Assembly: GCA_024639335.1 (NCBI GenBank)
Contig: JAHEIN010000011.1
Span: 1-34,138 of the forward strand
Direction of reading: 5' to 3'
Source of the DNA: a bacterium
Lineage (GTDB): Bacteria > Actinomycetota > Acidimicrobiia > Spongiisociales > ZC4RG35
Length of the DNA: 34,138 nt
Below the pieces are notes generated by a model, which was given only the letters and a program-made list of their open reading frames with translations, searched no databases and had not been told where the DNA came from. How positions within the stretch are numbered: the stretch's first letter is position 1; each line of letters opens with the position of its first letter. Made by a program: the position numbers and the translations under genes. Below are positions 16,818-25,224 of this stretch, in pieces.

Positions 16818-16896
16818 GATGCGAGGCGCCCGTCGATCGATGCTCAACTGCCGAGCAAGGGGCATCGGGAAAGCGGGAGACCCGTAGGATTCGAAG

Positions 16897-17301
16897 ATGA
16901 CCGGGTACAGCGGCACTCCGCTTGCGAAGAAGCTGGGGATGAAAACCGGAATGCGCGTGTGGCTCCGCAACGCGCCTGAGGATTTCGAAGACCTGCTCGA
17001 AGGGTTGCCAGACGACGTGTCGTTGTCACGCCGCAAGCGCGAGCGCGTCGACCTCGTGGTGTGCTTCTCGGCATCGGCGAGCAAGCTCGAAGCCGATGTC
17101 GATCTTGCCCGCTCGGTCATTCCACCAGATGGTGTCATCTGGACGGCATGGCCGAAGAAGGCTTCGAAGGTGCCGACTGACATCACCGAGGGCCGGCTCC
17201 GTGAGATGTTCCTGCCCACCGGTCTGGTCGACGTGAAGGTGTGCGCCATCGACGAGACCTGGTCCGGCCTCAAGTTCGTCATCCGCAAAGAGCTCCGCTG
17301 A
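16897..17301 (+). CDS. DUF3052-family protein
   Basis: GYSGTPLAKKLGMKTGMRVWLRNAPEDFEDLL...VIPPDGVIWTAWPKKASKVPTDITEGRLREMFLPTGLVDVKVCAIDETWSGLKFVIRKE. Confidence 0.85.
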   Translation: MTGYSGTPLAKKLGMKTGMRVWLRNAPEDFEDLLEGLPDDVSLSRRKRERVDLVVCFSASASKLEADVDLARSVIPPDGVIWTAWPKKASKVPTDITEGRLREMFLPTGLVDVKVCAIDETWSGLKFVIRKELR

Positions 17302-17303
17302 CT

Positions 17304-17356
17304 CCGTTCTTGTGACGGGAATGCACGGAATATCGACGTTTCCGTCACAAGAACGG
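17304..17356. repeat. Inverted-repeat element C (49-bp core 17306-17354)
   Basis: CCGTTCTTGTGACGG (17304-17318) and CCGTCACAAGAACGG (17342-17356): 15-bp perfect arms, 23-bp centre. Confidence 0.9.
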
Positions 17357-17426
17357 GGTGTGACGTCCGCCTCTCGCAACTCGACACATCTGACGACATG
17401 ATGGGCTCTGTCGAGAGGAGAAACGC

Positions 17427-17603
17427 ATGGCCGACACACCCCGCCACTCCGATCCCCCGCTCGTCATGGCGCTGGGTGGGCTGTTGGGTGGGCTGATCGG
17501 ATTCGCAATCTGGATGACGACCGAGACGTTCGTCTTCCTCCCCGTCTTCCTGGCTATCGGCCTCGTTGTCGGGATCTCGATCGCCCAGAACCGTCCAGGC
17601 TGA
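17427..17603 (+). CDS. Small (58 aa) predicted two-TM membrane protein
   Basis: MADTPRHSDPPLVMALGGLLGGLIGFAIWMTTETFVFLPVFLAIGLVVGISIAQNRPG; AGAGGAG upstream; stop overlaps the next ATG (TGATG). Below the ORF-track length cutoff. Confidence 0.7.
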   Translation: MADTPRHSDPPLVMALGGLLGGLIGFAIWMTTETFVFLPVFLAIGLVVGISIAQNRPG

Positions 17604-18082
17604 TGGATTCGATCCACGTCTCGCTGGTCGTCGCGGCCGGCTCACTGGCCAACCTGGCGATCGGAGCCATGTTCGTCGCAAGAGTCAGGCGCCCAGAAAG
17701 GGCGCGGGGACTCGGCTTCTTCGGCACGGCGATGGCGCTACCACTGGCCGCGGCCAGTCTCATCGCGTTCCTGGACGGAATGCATCCGTGGGACATCGCC
17801 CTCCCATTGGTGTTCGTGGTCTTCGCCGTGATCGAGGTCGGTGTCGACGTGATTGCTGATTTCGACGTGCGAAGCTCCCGATGGCTGTGGCCCTACCTGA
17901 CGTCCTTCTACGTCGCCCAGTGGGCAGTCATCGGTGCAGCGTTCCGAGCGTCCGAGGTCGGCGGTGCCGTAGTCCTCGTGACGTACTTCGTGTGCCTCGC
18001 GAGCGCTGCGTACTCCTATCGGCGAGTTGGGCACGGCACTGACCACGAGGGCTCAGTTGAGCAACGCCCCTCACTCGTGTGA
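17603..18082 (+). CDS. Predicted multi-TM membrane protein of unknown function
   Basis: 159 aa, about five hydrophobic segments (VSLVVAAGSLANLAIGAMFVA, GTAMALPLAAASLIAFL, IALPLVFVVFAVIEV, YLTSFYVAQWAVIGAAF, AVVLVTYFVCLASAAYSY); translationally coupled to the upstream 58-aa ORF. Confidence 0.75.
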   Translation: MDSIHVSLVVAAGSLANLAIGAMFVARVRRPERARGLGFFGTAMALPLAAASLIAFLDGMHPWDIALPLVFVVFAVIEVGVDVIADFDVRSSRWLWPYLTSFYVAQWAVIGAAFRASEVGGAVVLVTYFVCLASAAYSYRRVGHGTDHEGSVEQRPSLV

Positions 18083-18084
18083 TC

Positions 18085-18133
18085 GTTCATGTGACGAATA
18101 CACCGGTATTACCTGCGTTCTCGTCACAAGAAG
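18085..18133. repeat. Inverted-repeat element D (49 bp)
   Basis: GTTCATGTGACGA ... TCGTCACAAGAAG; arms 18086-18097/18121-18132 are 11/12 complementary; same length as C core; sits between convergent stops at 18082 and 18139. Confidence 0.85.
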
Positions 18134-18138
18134 GGGGT

Positions 18139-18528
18139 TCAGAGCTTGAACTGGAATGGGAGCAGGTCGTCGAGGCTGTGCTCTCTGACCTCTCCTTCGC
18201 TCGTGGTGACGAGGACGCGTGCGACGCCGAACTCCGACATGATCTGGCGACAGCGGCCACATGGATATGCCCCACTGACGTCCTTGGCGTCGACACAGGC
18301 GACAGCAACGACCGGGATCGTCGTCATGCCCTGGCTCACGGCGAAGTTGATGGCGTTCGCCTCGGCGCATTGAGACACCGGATAGGCGGCGTTCTCGACG
18401 TTGGCACTCGAGAACATCGCTCCTTCGGCTGTGAGCACCGACGCTCCAACTCGAAACTCCGAATACGGCGCGTAGGCCTTCTCGGCGGCCTTGCGGGCGG
18501 CCTCGATGAGTTCGGTGTCGGTCCTCAT
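18139..18528 (-). CDS. cdd: Cytidine deaminase
   Basis: AYAPYSEFRVGASVLTAEG, NVENAAYPVSQCAEANAI, PCGRCRQIMSEF. Confidence 0.95.
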   Translation of the reverse strand: MRTDTELIEAARKAAEKAYAPYSEFRVGASVLTAEGAMFSSANVENAAYPVSQCAEANAINFAVSQGMTTIPVVAVACVDAKDVSGAYPCGRCRQIMSEFGVARVLVTTSEGEVREHSLDDLLPFQFKL

Positions 18529-19535
18529 GCGTCAGCCAGGAGGGCGTCGACGAACGCATCCGGTTCGAAGGGGATGAGATCGTCGATGCCTTCCCCGACA
18601 CCGATGAACTTCACGGGCAGACCCAGCTCGGCCTCGATAGCGACGACAATCCCACCACGGGCGGTGCCGTCCAGCTTGGTGAGCACGATCCCCGTGACGC
18701 CAGCAGTTTCGAAGAAGTGCTGAGCCTGGGACATGCCGTTCTGGCCGGCAGTGGCGTCCAACACCAACAAGACCTCTTTGATCGGACCGGCCTCTCGCTC
18801 GACCACCCGTTTGATCTTGGCGAGTTCGCCCATCAGGTTCTTTTTCGACTGAAGCCTGCCTGCGGTGTCGATGATGACCACATCTCTCCCGCGCGCTCTC
18901 GCCGCCTGAAAAGCGTCGAAGGCAACTGCGGCAGGATCTGAGCCTTCTTGGCCGGCGACGATGTCTACGCCGACCCGCTCGGCCCAGGTCCGCAGCTGGG
19001 TGTCTGCTGCGGCCCGGAAAGTGTCGGCGGCGCCGAGCAGAGGCTCGGCGCCTCGCTCCTTCAGCTGCGCAGCGATCTTGGCGATCGACGTGGTCTTCCC
19101 GGTTCCGTTCACGCCGACGACCATGATCACTGCCGGCTCCCCTTCGATGACCAGCTCCCGATGCTCTGCTGCGAGTGCGTGTCTGACCTCCATACTGAGC
19201 AGATCCCGCGCTTCGACCGAGGATGCCGGATCCGCATGTTTCACTCTGCCGACGATCTCCGTGGACGCTTTCACGCCAACGTCTGCCCCGATGAGGGCCT
19301 CCTCGAGCTCATCCCAGAAGTCCTGGTCGAGCTGGGGTCTCGAAAACACATTCCGCAGCGCACCGCCGAGAGACACACGCGACTTCGAGAGGCGATCGCT
19401 GAGGTCTTCTCCGCCCGTACGAGCTTCGGAGATCTCCCTGGCGATGGACCCTGGACGCCTCCGCGTCGTGACTACATAGCCCGCAACGACGAGGACGATC
19501 ACGAGCCCGACGATGAGATAGATGACAGGTTCCAC
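18525..19535 (-). CDS. ftsY: SRP receptor FtsY with N-terminal TM anchor
   Basis: VVGVNGTGKTTSIAKIAAQLK, AADTFRAAADTQLRTWAERVGVDIV, IIDTAGRLQSKKNLMGEL, LTKLDGTARGGIVVAIEAELGLPVKFIGVGEGIDDLIPFEPDAFVDALL. Confidence 0.96.
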   Translation of the reverse strand: MEPVIYLIVGLVIVLVVAGYVVTTRRRPGSIAREISEARTGGEDLSDRLSKSRVSLGGALRNVFSRPQLDQDFWDELEEALIGADVGVKASTEIVGRVKHADPASSVEARDLLSMEVRHALAAEHRELVIEGEPAVIMVVGVNGTGKTTSIAKIAAQLKERGAEPLLGAADTFRAAADTQLRTWAERVGVDIVAGQEGSDPAAVAFDAFQAARARGRDVVIIDTAGRLQSKKNLMGELAKIKRVVEREAGPIKEVLLVLDATAGQNGMSQAQHFFETAGVTGIVLTKLDGTARGGIVVAIEAELGLPVKFIGVGEGIDDLIPFEPDAFVDALLADA

Positions 19536-19592
19536 GCCGCTCCGATGTGTGGTGTGCGGTGGAAGGCTAGTGAGCCCTGCGTGGCGTTCGGA

Positions 19593-19925
19593 TCAGCGCT
19601 TGAGGTATCGGGCGAGTAGCCGAAACGGTCGTCGAATCCGCACGTTTCGGAACCCGAACATCTGGGCGATCAGGGAAGGCTGCACATCACCTATGTCCAG
19701 GATCGTGGCGCCACCTTCGACAACGCTGATCGACATTCCAGCCTCCGCGAGCCGAGTCGTAACACGCCGTACGACGTTCGCGTCCGCGCTGGGCGCCGAG
19801 CTCACGAACGGCGTGAGATCGGTCGCTGTAAACCTCAAATGACAACCGGAACCGCTGAGGTGGCCCTCGGCGGTTCCGGCTCGAATCGTGAGATCGGCGT
19901 CTGCAGTGATCGCCGAATCGGTCAT
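19593..19925 (-). CDS. Uncharacterised 110-aa protein with basic C-terminal tail
   Basis: MTDSAITADADLTIRAGTAEGHLSGSGCHLRF...RNVRIRRPFRLLARYLKR; start separated by 1 nt from the upstream ORF's stop. Confidence 0.6.
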   Translation of the reverse strand: MTDSAITADADLTIRAGTAEGHLSGSGCHLRFTATDLTPFVSSAPSADANVVRRVTTRLAEAGMSISVVEGGATILDIGDVQPSLIAQMFGFRNVRIRRPFRLLARYLKR

Positions 19926-19926
19926 T

Positions 19927-20136
19927 TCAGGACCGCTGATCGGCGTCGGTCGTCGTGATCCTGAGCGTGCCATTCAGACGCCAGGTGGCGGCCGGGGCAT
20001 CGACGCCCGTGTCGCGGGGGACATCGACAGCCATGTCGACGAACTGGTAATCGATGGCGGCTTCCTTGCCGGTGAGGTACGACCACATGTCGCGTCCGAG
20101 ATCGGTCCAGGTGGTGACCTGAGTGTTGGTGTCCAT
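19927..20136 (-). CDS. Uncharacterised 69-aa protein
   Basis: MDTNTQVTTWTDLGRDMWSYLTGKEAAIDYQFVDMAVDVPRDTGVDAPAATWRLNGTLRITTTDADQRS; AAAGGAG a few nt upstream of the ATG. Confidence 0.65.
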   Translation of the reverse strand: MDTNTQVTTWTDLGRDMWSYLTGKEAAIDYQFVDMAVDVPRDTGVDAPAATWRLNGTLRITTTDADQRS

Positions 20137-20212
20137 GAGAGGCTCCTTTGGTCTGTGTCGCGCTTTTAGCGCTTGATGGGCCTGGACTACCCACCGGCGC
20201 CGAGCCGAAACA

Positions 20213-23200
20213 TCAGACCGTCTGCTCGACCTCTGACATCGCTTTGGCGATCACCTTGGATGAGCCTCCTGGCTCCATCGTGACCCCGTACAGAACGTCA
20301 CCGCTCTCCATTGTCTGCTGCTGGTGGGTGACGATCATGAGCTGGGCACTGTCACGGAACGATGCCAGCAGGCGGAGGAATCTCCTGAGGTTGGCGTCGT
20401 CGAGGGCCGCTTCGACCTCGTCGAGGATATAGAAAGGGCTGGGACGCGCCTTGAAGACGGCGAAGAGGAACGCGAGGGCTGCCAGTGAACGCTCCCCACC
20501 GGACAGCAAGCTCATCTTGGCGACTCGCTTTCCGACCGGCTGGGCGCCGATCTCGACGCCGGAAGTCATCGGGTCGTCGGGAGCGGTCAGGCCGAGACGG
20601 CCTCGTCCGCCTGGGAACAGCACAGTGAAGTTCTCCTCGTAGGCGGCTGCGATCTCGGTGTAGGCCTCGAGGAACTGGTTGTGGATCTCGGTGTCGAGCG
20701 CCTCGATGATCCTGCGGAGCTCCGACCGGCTCACCTCGAGGTCCTCGAGCTGAGCGGACAGGAATGCGTGTCGCTCTGACAACTCGGCGTACTCCTCGGC
20801 GGCGAGTGGGTTGATGGGCCCCATGCGTTTCAGCTCGGCCTCGCGCGAGCGCAACACACCGGCGAGGTCATCGGATTCGATGTCGGGACGGGGCGCCGCC
20901 ATCGCCTCGGCTTCGGTGGCATCTGCGTCCCGGCGGAGCCGCTCGGCCACCGCCTCGAAACGTACGCGCAGCTCCGCTTCCTCAACAGCCATTCGGGAGA
21001 GTCGGCGTTCTGCTTCGTCCAGCTCGGTCCGGTACTGGCGTTCGGTGCGGGTCAAGGCGTCGAGCCGCCTCCCTGCCTCTCCAGCCTGCTCACGTAGGTC
21101 GGCCTGGCGTCTCCGAAGACCCTCGAGATGCGCCGCGAGGATCTCGAATGCCCTTCGGGCAGATTCCTCGACCCTCAGCAGACGTTCGATCCGCTCAGGG
21201 CTCTCGTCGCTGCGAGTCTCGGCGTCGAGCAACTCACCAATCGTGGCAATCCGCCTGTCCATCATCGATCGCCGGCCGGCCATCGAGGTCACGTCGGACT
21301 CGAACGCCTGCCACTCGGCCCGGGCGGACTCGCGCCGCCGAGCCACCTCGTTCCGTCGAGTGGTGAGTTCTTCCCAGGCGCGCTGTCGCTCTGCTTCTTC
21401 CCCTTCGAGATTGGCTAGCCGCTCGGTGAGGACTGCTCGCTGGTGAGCCCGGTCTTCGATCGCCGCCCGCAGCGAGGCGAGGCGGTCGGTGAGGCGAGAC
21501 AGCTCGGTCTCGGACTCGACGACGACCCGCTCTGATCGTCCAAGCGAGTCGGTGGCCCCCGACAGGCGGGCTTCGAGTGATTCCAGCGTCTCCAGGGAGT
21601 CTCGCTCCGCCTCGCGGGCGTCGTCGAATGCTCGCTTCGACTGGGTGAGAAGGCTCTGAGAGCGGGCGAGCTCCGTCTCGGTTCGTTCGAGCTCGACCTG
21701 GGCGTTTTCCATCATGGCCGGCGTGGCGCCATCGGGGTGAGCGACCCTCGCGGTGCCACCTCGGAAGATGTCGCCTTCGAGGGTGACGAAGACGGAATCG
21801 GGATGGGTCTGAGACAGCTGCCAGCCGCTCTTCCAGCTCTCGGAGAGGTGCGCCGAACCGAGCAGGGAGACTGCCAGCTTCCTGTCGGCGCCGGAGCCGA
21901 GCACGCCGGGAAGCCAGGTGACACCGACTGGCCCGCCGATCGTGGCTCCCGACTGCTCGACGTCACGGAACTGGACCACCGAGACACCGCCCAACCCCTT
22001 CGACTTGAGCGCGGCGACCGCATCTTCGATCGAGGCGTTCGCCTCGAGGACGAGAGCATCTGCCAGGTGGCCGAGCACGGCATCGACTGCAGCGGCGTAT
22101 TCGTCGGGCACGTCGAGGAGCGACGCGATCGTTCCGGCGTAGCCATCGACGGCTTCGACGACCGAGCGGGACTCCGGATCGGCCAGCCCTTCGGCTGCCT
22201 CTTCGACGGCGGTGAGTCGAGCTGCAGCGGCGGCCACGCCCACCCGTGACTCGTTGTGCATCGCCTCGGCGCGCTCCCAGCTCCCCTGAAGCCGAACCCG
22301 CTCGGCCTGAACGGAGTGAAAACGGTCTTGCGCCTCGACGACGATGGTGTCGAGGTCCCTGATCTCGGTGTTGAGCCCGGCGGTCTCCGAGACATGCTCT
22401 GCGACGCGACGTTCGAGCCCTTCGATCCGCTCAGACAGTGACTTCGACTCACGTCTGTCACGTTCGTCCGACGCTTCGAGTGACCTGAGATCCCCGCGCA
22501 CGACTGCGATGGCACCTTCGGTCGACATCGATTCCTGATCGGCGAGGCTCCGTTCCTCGTCTTCGAAAGACCGGAAGGCCCGTTCGGCTGCCTCCGATGC
22601 GACCGTCAACCGGCGCTGCTCCTCTTCGGTCGCGGTGAGTTCGGCCTCGAGCTGGCGGCGTTCGGCTTCGAGCCCCTGCCTGCGGTCTTCTGCTCCCTCG
22701 ATCCGCTCCTGCGACGTTCTGGCTCGTTCGGCCGCGACCTGCGCGATCCGTCTGAGCCGCTCACCCAGCGTTTCGAGCCGCGCAGCAGCTGCGGTGTCTC
22801 GTTCCAGCGCCTGACCGAACATCCCGGCCTCTTCCCGTACGGCTTCGAGCTCTGAGCCGAGATCTGACAGGAGATCGGCCCTCGTGGCGACGATCTCGTT
22901 GGCCGTCGCTTGAATCCCCCGCACCTCGGACTGTCGAGCCGTGATCGTCCGCAGATCCTGGCCACCGAGGAAGAGCCGTAGTGCCTGGGCTTCGGCCGCA
23001 ACTCCGTCGAAGCGCTCAGCGGCTGCAGCTTGGCGCTTGAGTGGGCGCATCTGCCGGCTGAGCTCACCGAGGAGATCGTGGAGGCGAGTGACGTCGCCGT
23101 CGGTACGCTCGAGCCGCCGCTCGGCCTTGTCCCGCCGCACGCGATGCTTGAGAATGCCGGCAGCCTCTTCGATGACCGCCCGATGATCATCGGGAGTGGC

Positions 23201-23653
23201 GTTGAGGACCGAGGTGATCTGTCCCTGCCCGATGATGACGTGTTGATGTCGACCGACACCCGAATCCGAGAGCAGTTCCTGGATGTCGAGCAGGCGACAT
23301 CCAACACCGTTGATCTCGTAGTCTGACGAGCCGTCTCGATAGAGCCGTCTGGTCACACTCACTTCGGGGAGGTCGAGGGGCAGCATCCCCGACTCGTTGT
23401 CGAACACGAGAGTGACTTCGGCTCTCGCCAGGCCGGGCCTGGTGGCCGTGCCGGCGAAGATCACATCGTCCATCTTCGAAGTCCTGAGCGCTTTGGGCGA
23501 CTGGGTGCCCATCACCCAGGACAGGGCGTCGACGATGTTCGACTTGCCGGAGCCGTTGGGCCCGACGATCACCGTCACTCCAGGACGGAAGTCCAGGCGC
23601 GTCCGATCTGCGAACGACTTGAACCCCGTGAGTTTGAGCGACTTGAGAAACAT
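20213..23653 (-). CDS. smc: Chromosome segregation protein SMC
   Basis: MFLKSLKLTGFKSFADRTRLDFRPGVTVIVGPNGSGKSNIVDALSWVMG (Walker A); long coiled coil with hinge; LLSGGERSLAALAFLFAVFKARPSPFYILDEVEAALDDANLRRF. Start moved from 23737 to 23653. Confidence 0.97.
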   Translation of the reverse strand: MFLKSLKLTGFKSFADRTRLDFRPGVTVIVGPNGSGKSNIVDALSWVMGTQSPKALRTSKMDDVIFAGTATRPGLARAEVTLVFDNESGMLPLDLPEVSVTRRLYRDGSSDYEINGVGCRLLDIQELLSDSGVGRHQHVIIGQGQITSVLNATPDDHRAVIEEAAGILKHRVRRDKAERRLERTDGDVTRLHDLLGELSRQMRPLKRQAAAAERFDGVAAEAQALRLFLGGQDLRTITARQSEVRGIQATANEIVATRADLLSDLGSELEAVREEAGMFGQALERDTAAAARLETLGERLRRIAQVAAERARTSQERIEGAEDRRQGLEAERRQLEAELTATEEEQRRLTVASEAAERAFRSFEDEERSLADQESMSTEGAIAVVRGDLRSLEASDERDRRESKSLSERIEGLERRVAEHVSETAGLNTEIRDLDTIVVEAQDRFHSVQAERVRLQGSWERAEAMHNESRVGVAAAAARLTAVEEAAEGLADPESRSVVEAVDGYAGTIASLLDVPDEYAAAVDAVLGHLADALVLEANASIEDAVAALKSKGLGGVSVVQFRDVEQSGATIGGPVGVTWLPGVLGSGADRKLAVSLLGSAHLSESWKSGWQLSQTHPDSVFVTLEGDIFRGGTARVAHPDGATPAMMENAQVELERTETELARSQSLLTQSKRAFDDAREAERDSLETLESLEARLSGATDSLGRSERVVVESETELSRLTDRLASLRAAIEDRAHQRAVLTERLANLEGEEAERQRAWEELTTRRNEVARRRESARAEWQAFESDVTSMAGRRSMMDRRIATIGELLDAETRSDESPERIERLLRVEESARRAFEILAAHLEGLRRRQADLREQAGEAGRRLDALTRTERQYRTELDEAERRLSRMAVEEAELRVRFEAVAERLRRDADATEAEAMAAPRPDIESDDLAGVLRSREAELKRMGPINPLAAEEYAELSERHAFLSAQLEDLEVSRSELRRIIEALDTEIHNQFLEAYTEIAAAYEENFTVLFPGGRGRLGLTAPDDPMTSGVEIGAQPVGKRVAKMSLLSGGERSLAALAFLFAVFKARPSPFYILDEVEAALDDANLRRFLRLLASFRDSAQLMIVTHQQQTMESGDVLYGVTMEPGGSSKVIAKAMSEVEQTV

Positions 23654-23830
23654 GGACAACTTACACCCTTGTGATTCGCTGGGCACTGTAGCGGCGCGTC
23701 GAGGACGTCCTGAGTCTTGTGTTCTGAGTGAACCCACTGCAGTCGCGGCGGAAGCCGTGACCGACCGGCGCCTGTTTCGGACTCGTGTCGCCCTGCGACT
23801 CCAACTCGCCTGTCCGAAAGTCGGTCACCA

Positions 23831-24103
23831 TCAATTCGTTATCAGGAAGTCCTGGAGGTTTGGGTCGGGTTCCACCGTGTTCGACTCGACGCCGGTGACG
23901 AGAGCCCCGGGCGGGCCAGCCCAGAGCCAGTCGATGAAAGCGTTGACGTCGTCCTCTTCGCCTTGAGCGAAGACCTCGACGTCGCCGGTCCGCACGTTGC
24001 GAACCCAGCCGTGCAGGTGACGTTGCCTGGCTTCGCGGCGGGTGGTCTGTCGGAAGGCGACACCCTGGACCCTGCCCGAGACAACCGCGTGTGTTGCTTT
24101 CAT
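23831..24103 (-). CDS. Acylphosphatase
   Basis: KATHAVVSGRVQGVAFRQTTRREARQRHLHGWVRNVRTGDVEVFAQGEEDDVNAFIDWLWAGPPGALVTGV. Confidence 0.93.
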   Translation of the reverse strand: MKATHAVVSGRVQGVAFRQTTRREARQRHLHGWVRNVRTGDVEVFAQGEEDDVNAFIDWLWAGPPGALVTGVESNTVEPDPNLQDFLITN

Positions 24104-24107
24104 GGTC

Positions 24108-24947
24108 TCAGTCTGCCAGGCGTTGACACATTGGGCAGAAGTGTGACGAACGTTGAGCGATGACCATCCGCTCGATTGCGGTGCCACAGGTGCGACATGG
24201 TTCCCCTTCCCGTCCGTACGCTCCGAGTCGTTCGAGGAACTGCCCCGCCCGGCCGTCGGGAAGCAGATAGGCGAGATCGTTGAGCGACGTTCCGCCGTGA
24301 GCCACTCCAGCCTCCAGCACAGGCACGATCGCGTTGCGCAACCGTGCGATCTCCTCCCTGTCCAGCGACCCGATCCGGCGGGCCGGGTGGATCCGGGCGA
24401 GATGCAGCACCTCGTCGGCATAGATGTTGCCGAGGCCGGCGACGAACCGTTGATCCAACAGGGCCGACTTGATCGCGGGAACTCGCCCGGCGAAGGTCTC
24501 GGCGAACTCGTCGACGGTCGGCAGATCGGTGAGCGCGTCACGCCCCACCCGAGAGAGGCCCGAGCCAGTGAGTTCGTCCGGAGTGAACACGGCAACGAAC
24601 CCGAAGGTCCTGGGGTCGACGAACCGGAGCTCGGTTCCGCTCTCGGTCTGGAAGATCGCATTCGTGTGAGGCGCTTCGGTCTCGCCTGGCTCGGCGATCT
24701 GAAGTCGCCCCGACATGCCGAGGTGGATCACCCAGGTGAGTTCACCCTCGACGTCGATCAGGATGAACTTCCCTCTGCGACCGACTCGCCGCACGCGGCG
24801 CCCGGAGAGTCGCTCCGCCACATCTTCGGGACGGACGTTGCGACGGGCCATCCGGGGCCGCCTGACCTCCACGAGGCCCATGCGTTGCCCGGTCAGCACC
24901 GGCTCGATGAACCGTCTCGACGTCTCTACCTCAGGCAATTCCGGCAC
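24108..24947 (-). CDS. mutM: Formamidopyrimidine-DNA glycosylase
   Basis: MPELPEVETSRRFIEPVL...HLGMSGRL...GLGNIYADEVLHLARIHPARR...zinc finger CRTCGTAIERMVIAQRSSHFCPMCQ. Confidence 0.96.
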   Translation of the reverse strand: MPELPEVETSRRFIEPVLTGQRMGLVEVRRPRMARRNVRPEDVAERLSGRRVRRVGRRGKFILIDVEGELTWVIHLGMSGRLQIAEPGETEAPHTNAIFQTESGTELRFVDPRTFGFVAVFTPDELTGSGLSRVGRDALTDLPTVDEFAETFAGRVPAIKSALLDQRFVAGLGNIYADEVLHLARIHPARRIGSLDREEIARLRNAIVPVLEAGVAHGGTSLNDLAYLLPDGRAGQFLERLGAYGREGEPCRTCGTAIERMVIAQRSSHFCPMCQRLAD

Positions 24948-25224
24948 CCATCCAGCTTGAACTCACCCCCGAAAGACCACAAATCGACATGGAGCTCAGA
25001 ACAAGCCTCTCCCATGTGACAGGCCGGCCAACCCACTTCAAGAGGTGCGTTGCCAAAGGAGTTGTGGGTTCCTTTGCGCCGGGACGGTCACAACGGGATC
25101 TCTGCAAGGGTTGCTGATGCGCACGAGGGGTCCGCCAGGCGAGCCGGCGGCAGCGGTCTTCCCAAGAGTGGGGGTCGGTCGGCTAGCTTGATTGACGCTC
25201 GGACGAAGGAAAGCGACGCACCCC

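Noticed and set aside
18085-18133. Simple bidirectional terminator between convergent genes
   Set aside because: Position fits, but the shared termini and identical length with element C, and related copies in a divergent spacer, suggest a repeat family; termination may be a secondary role.
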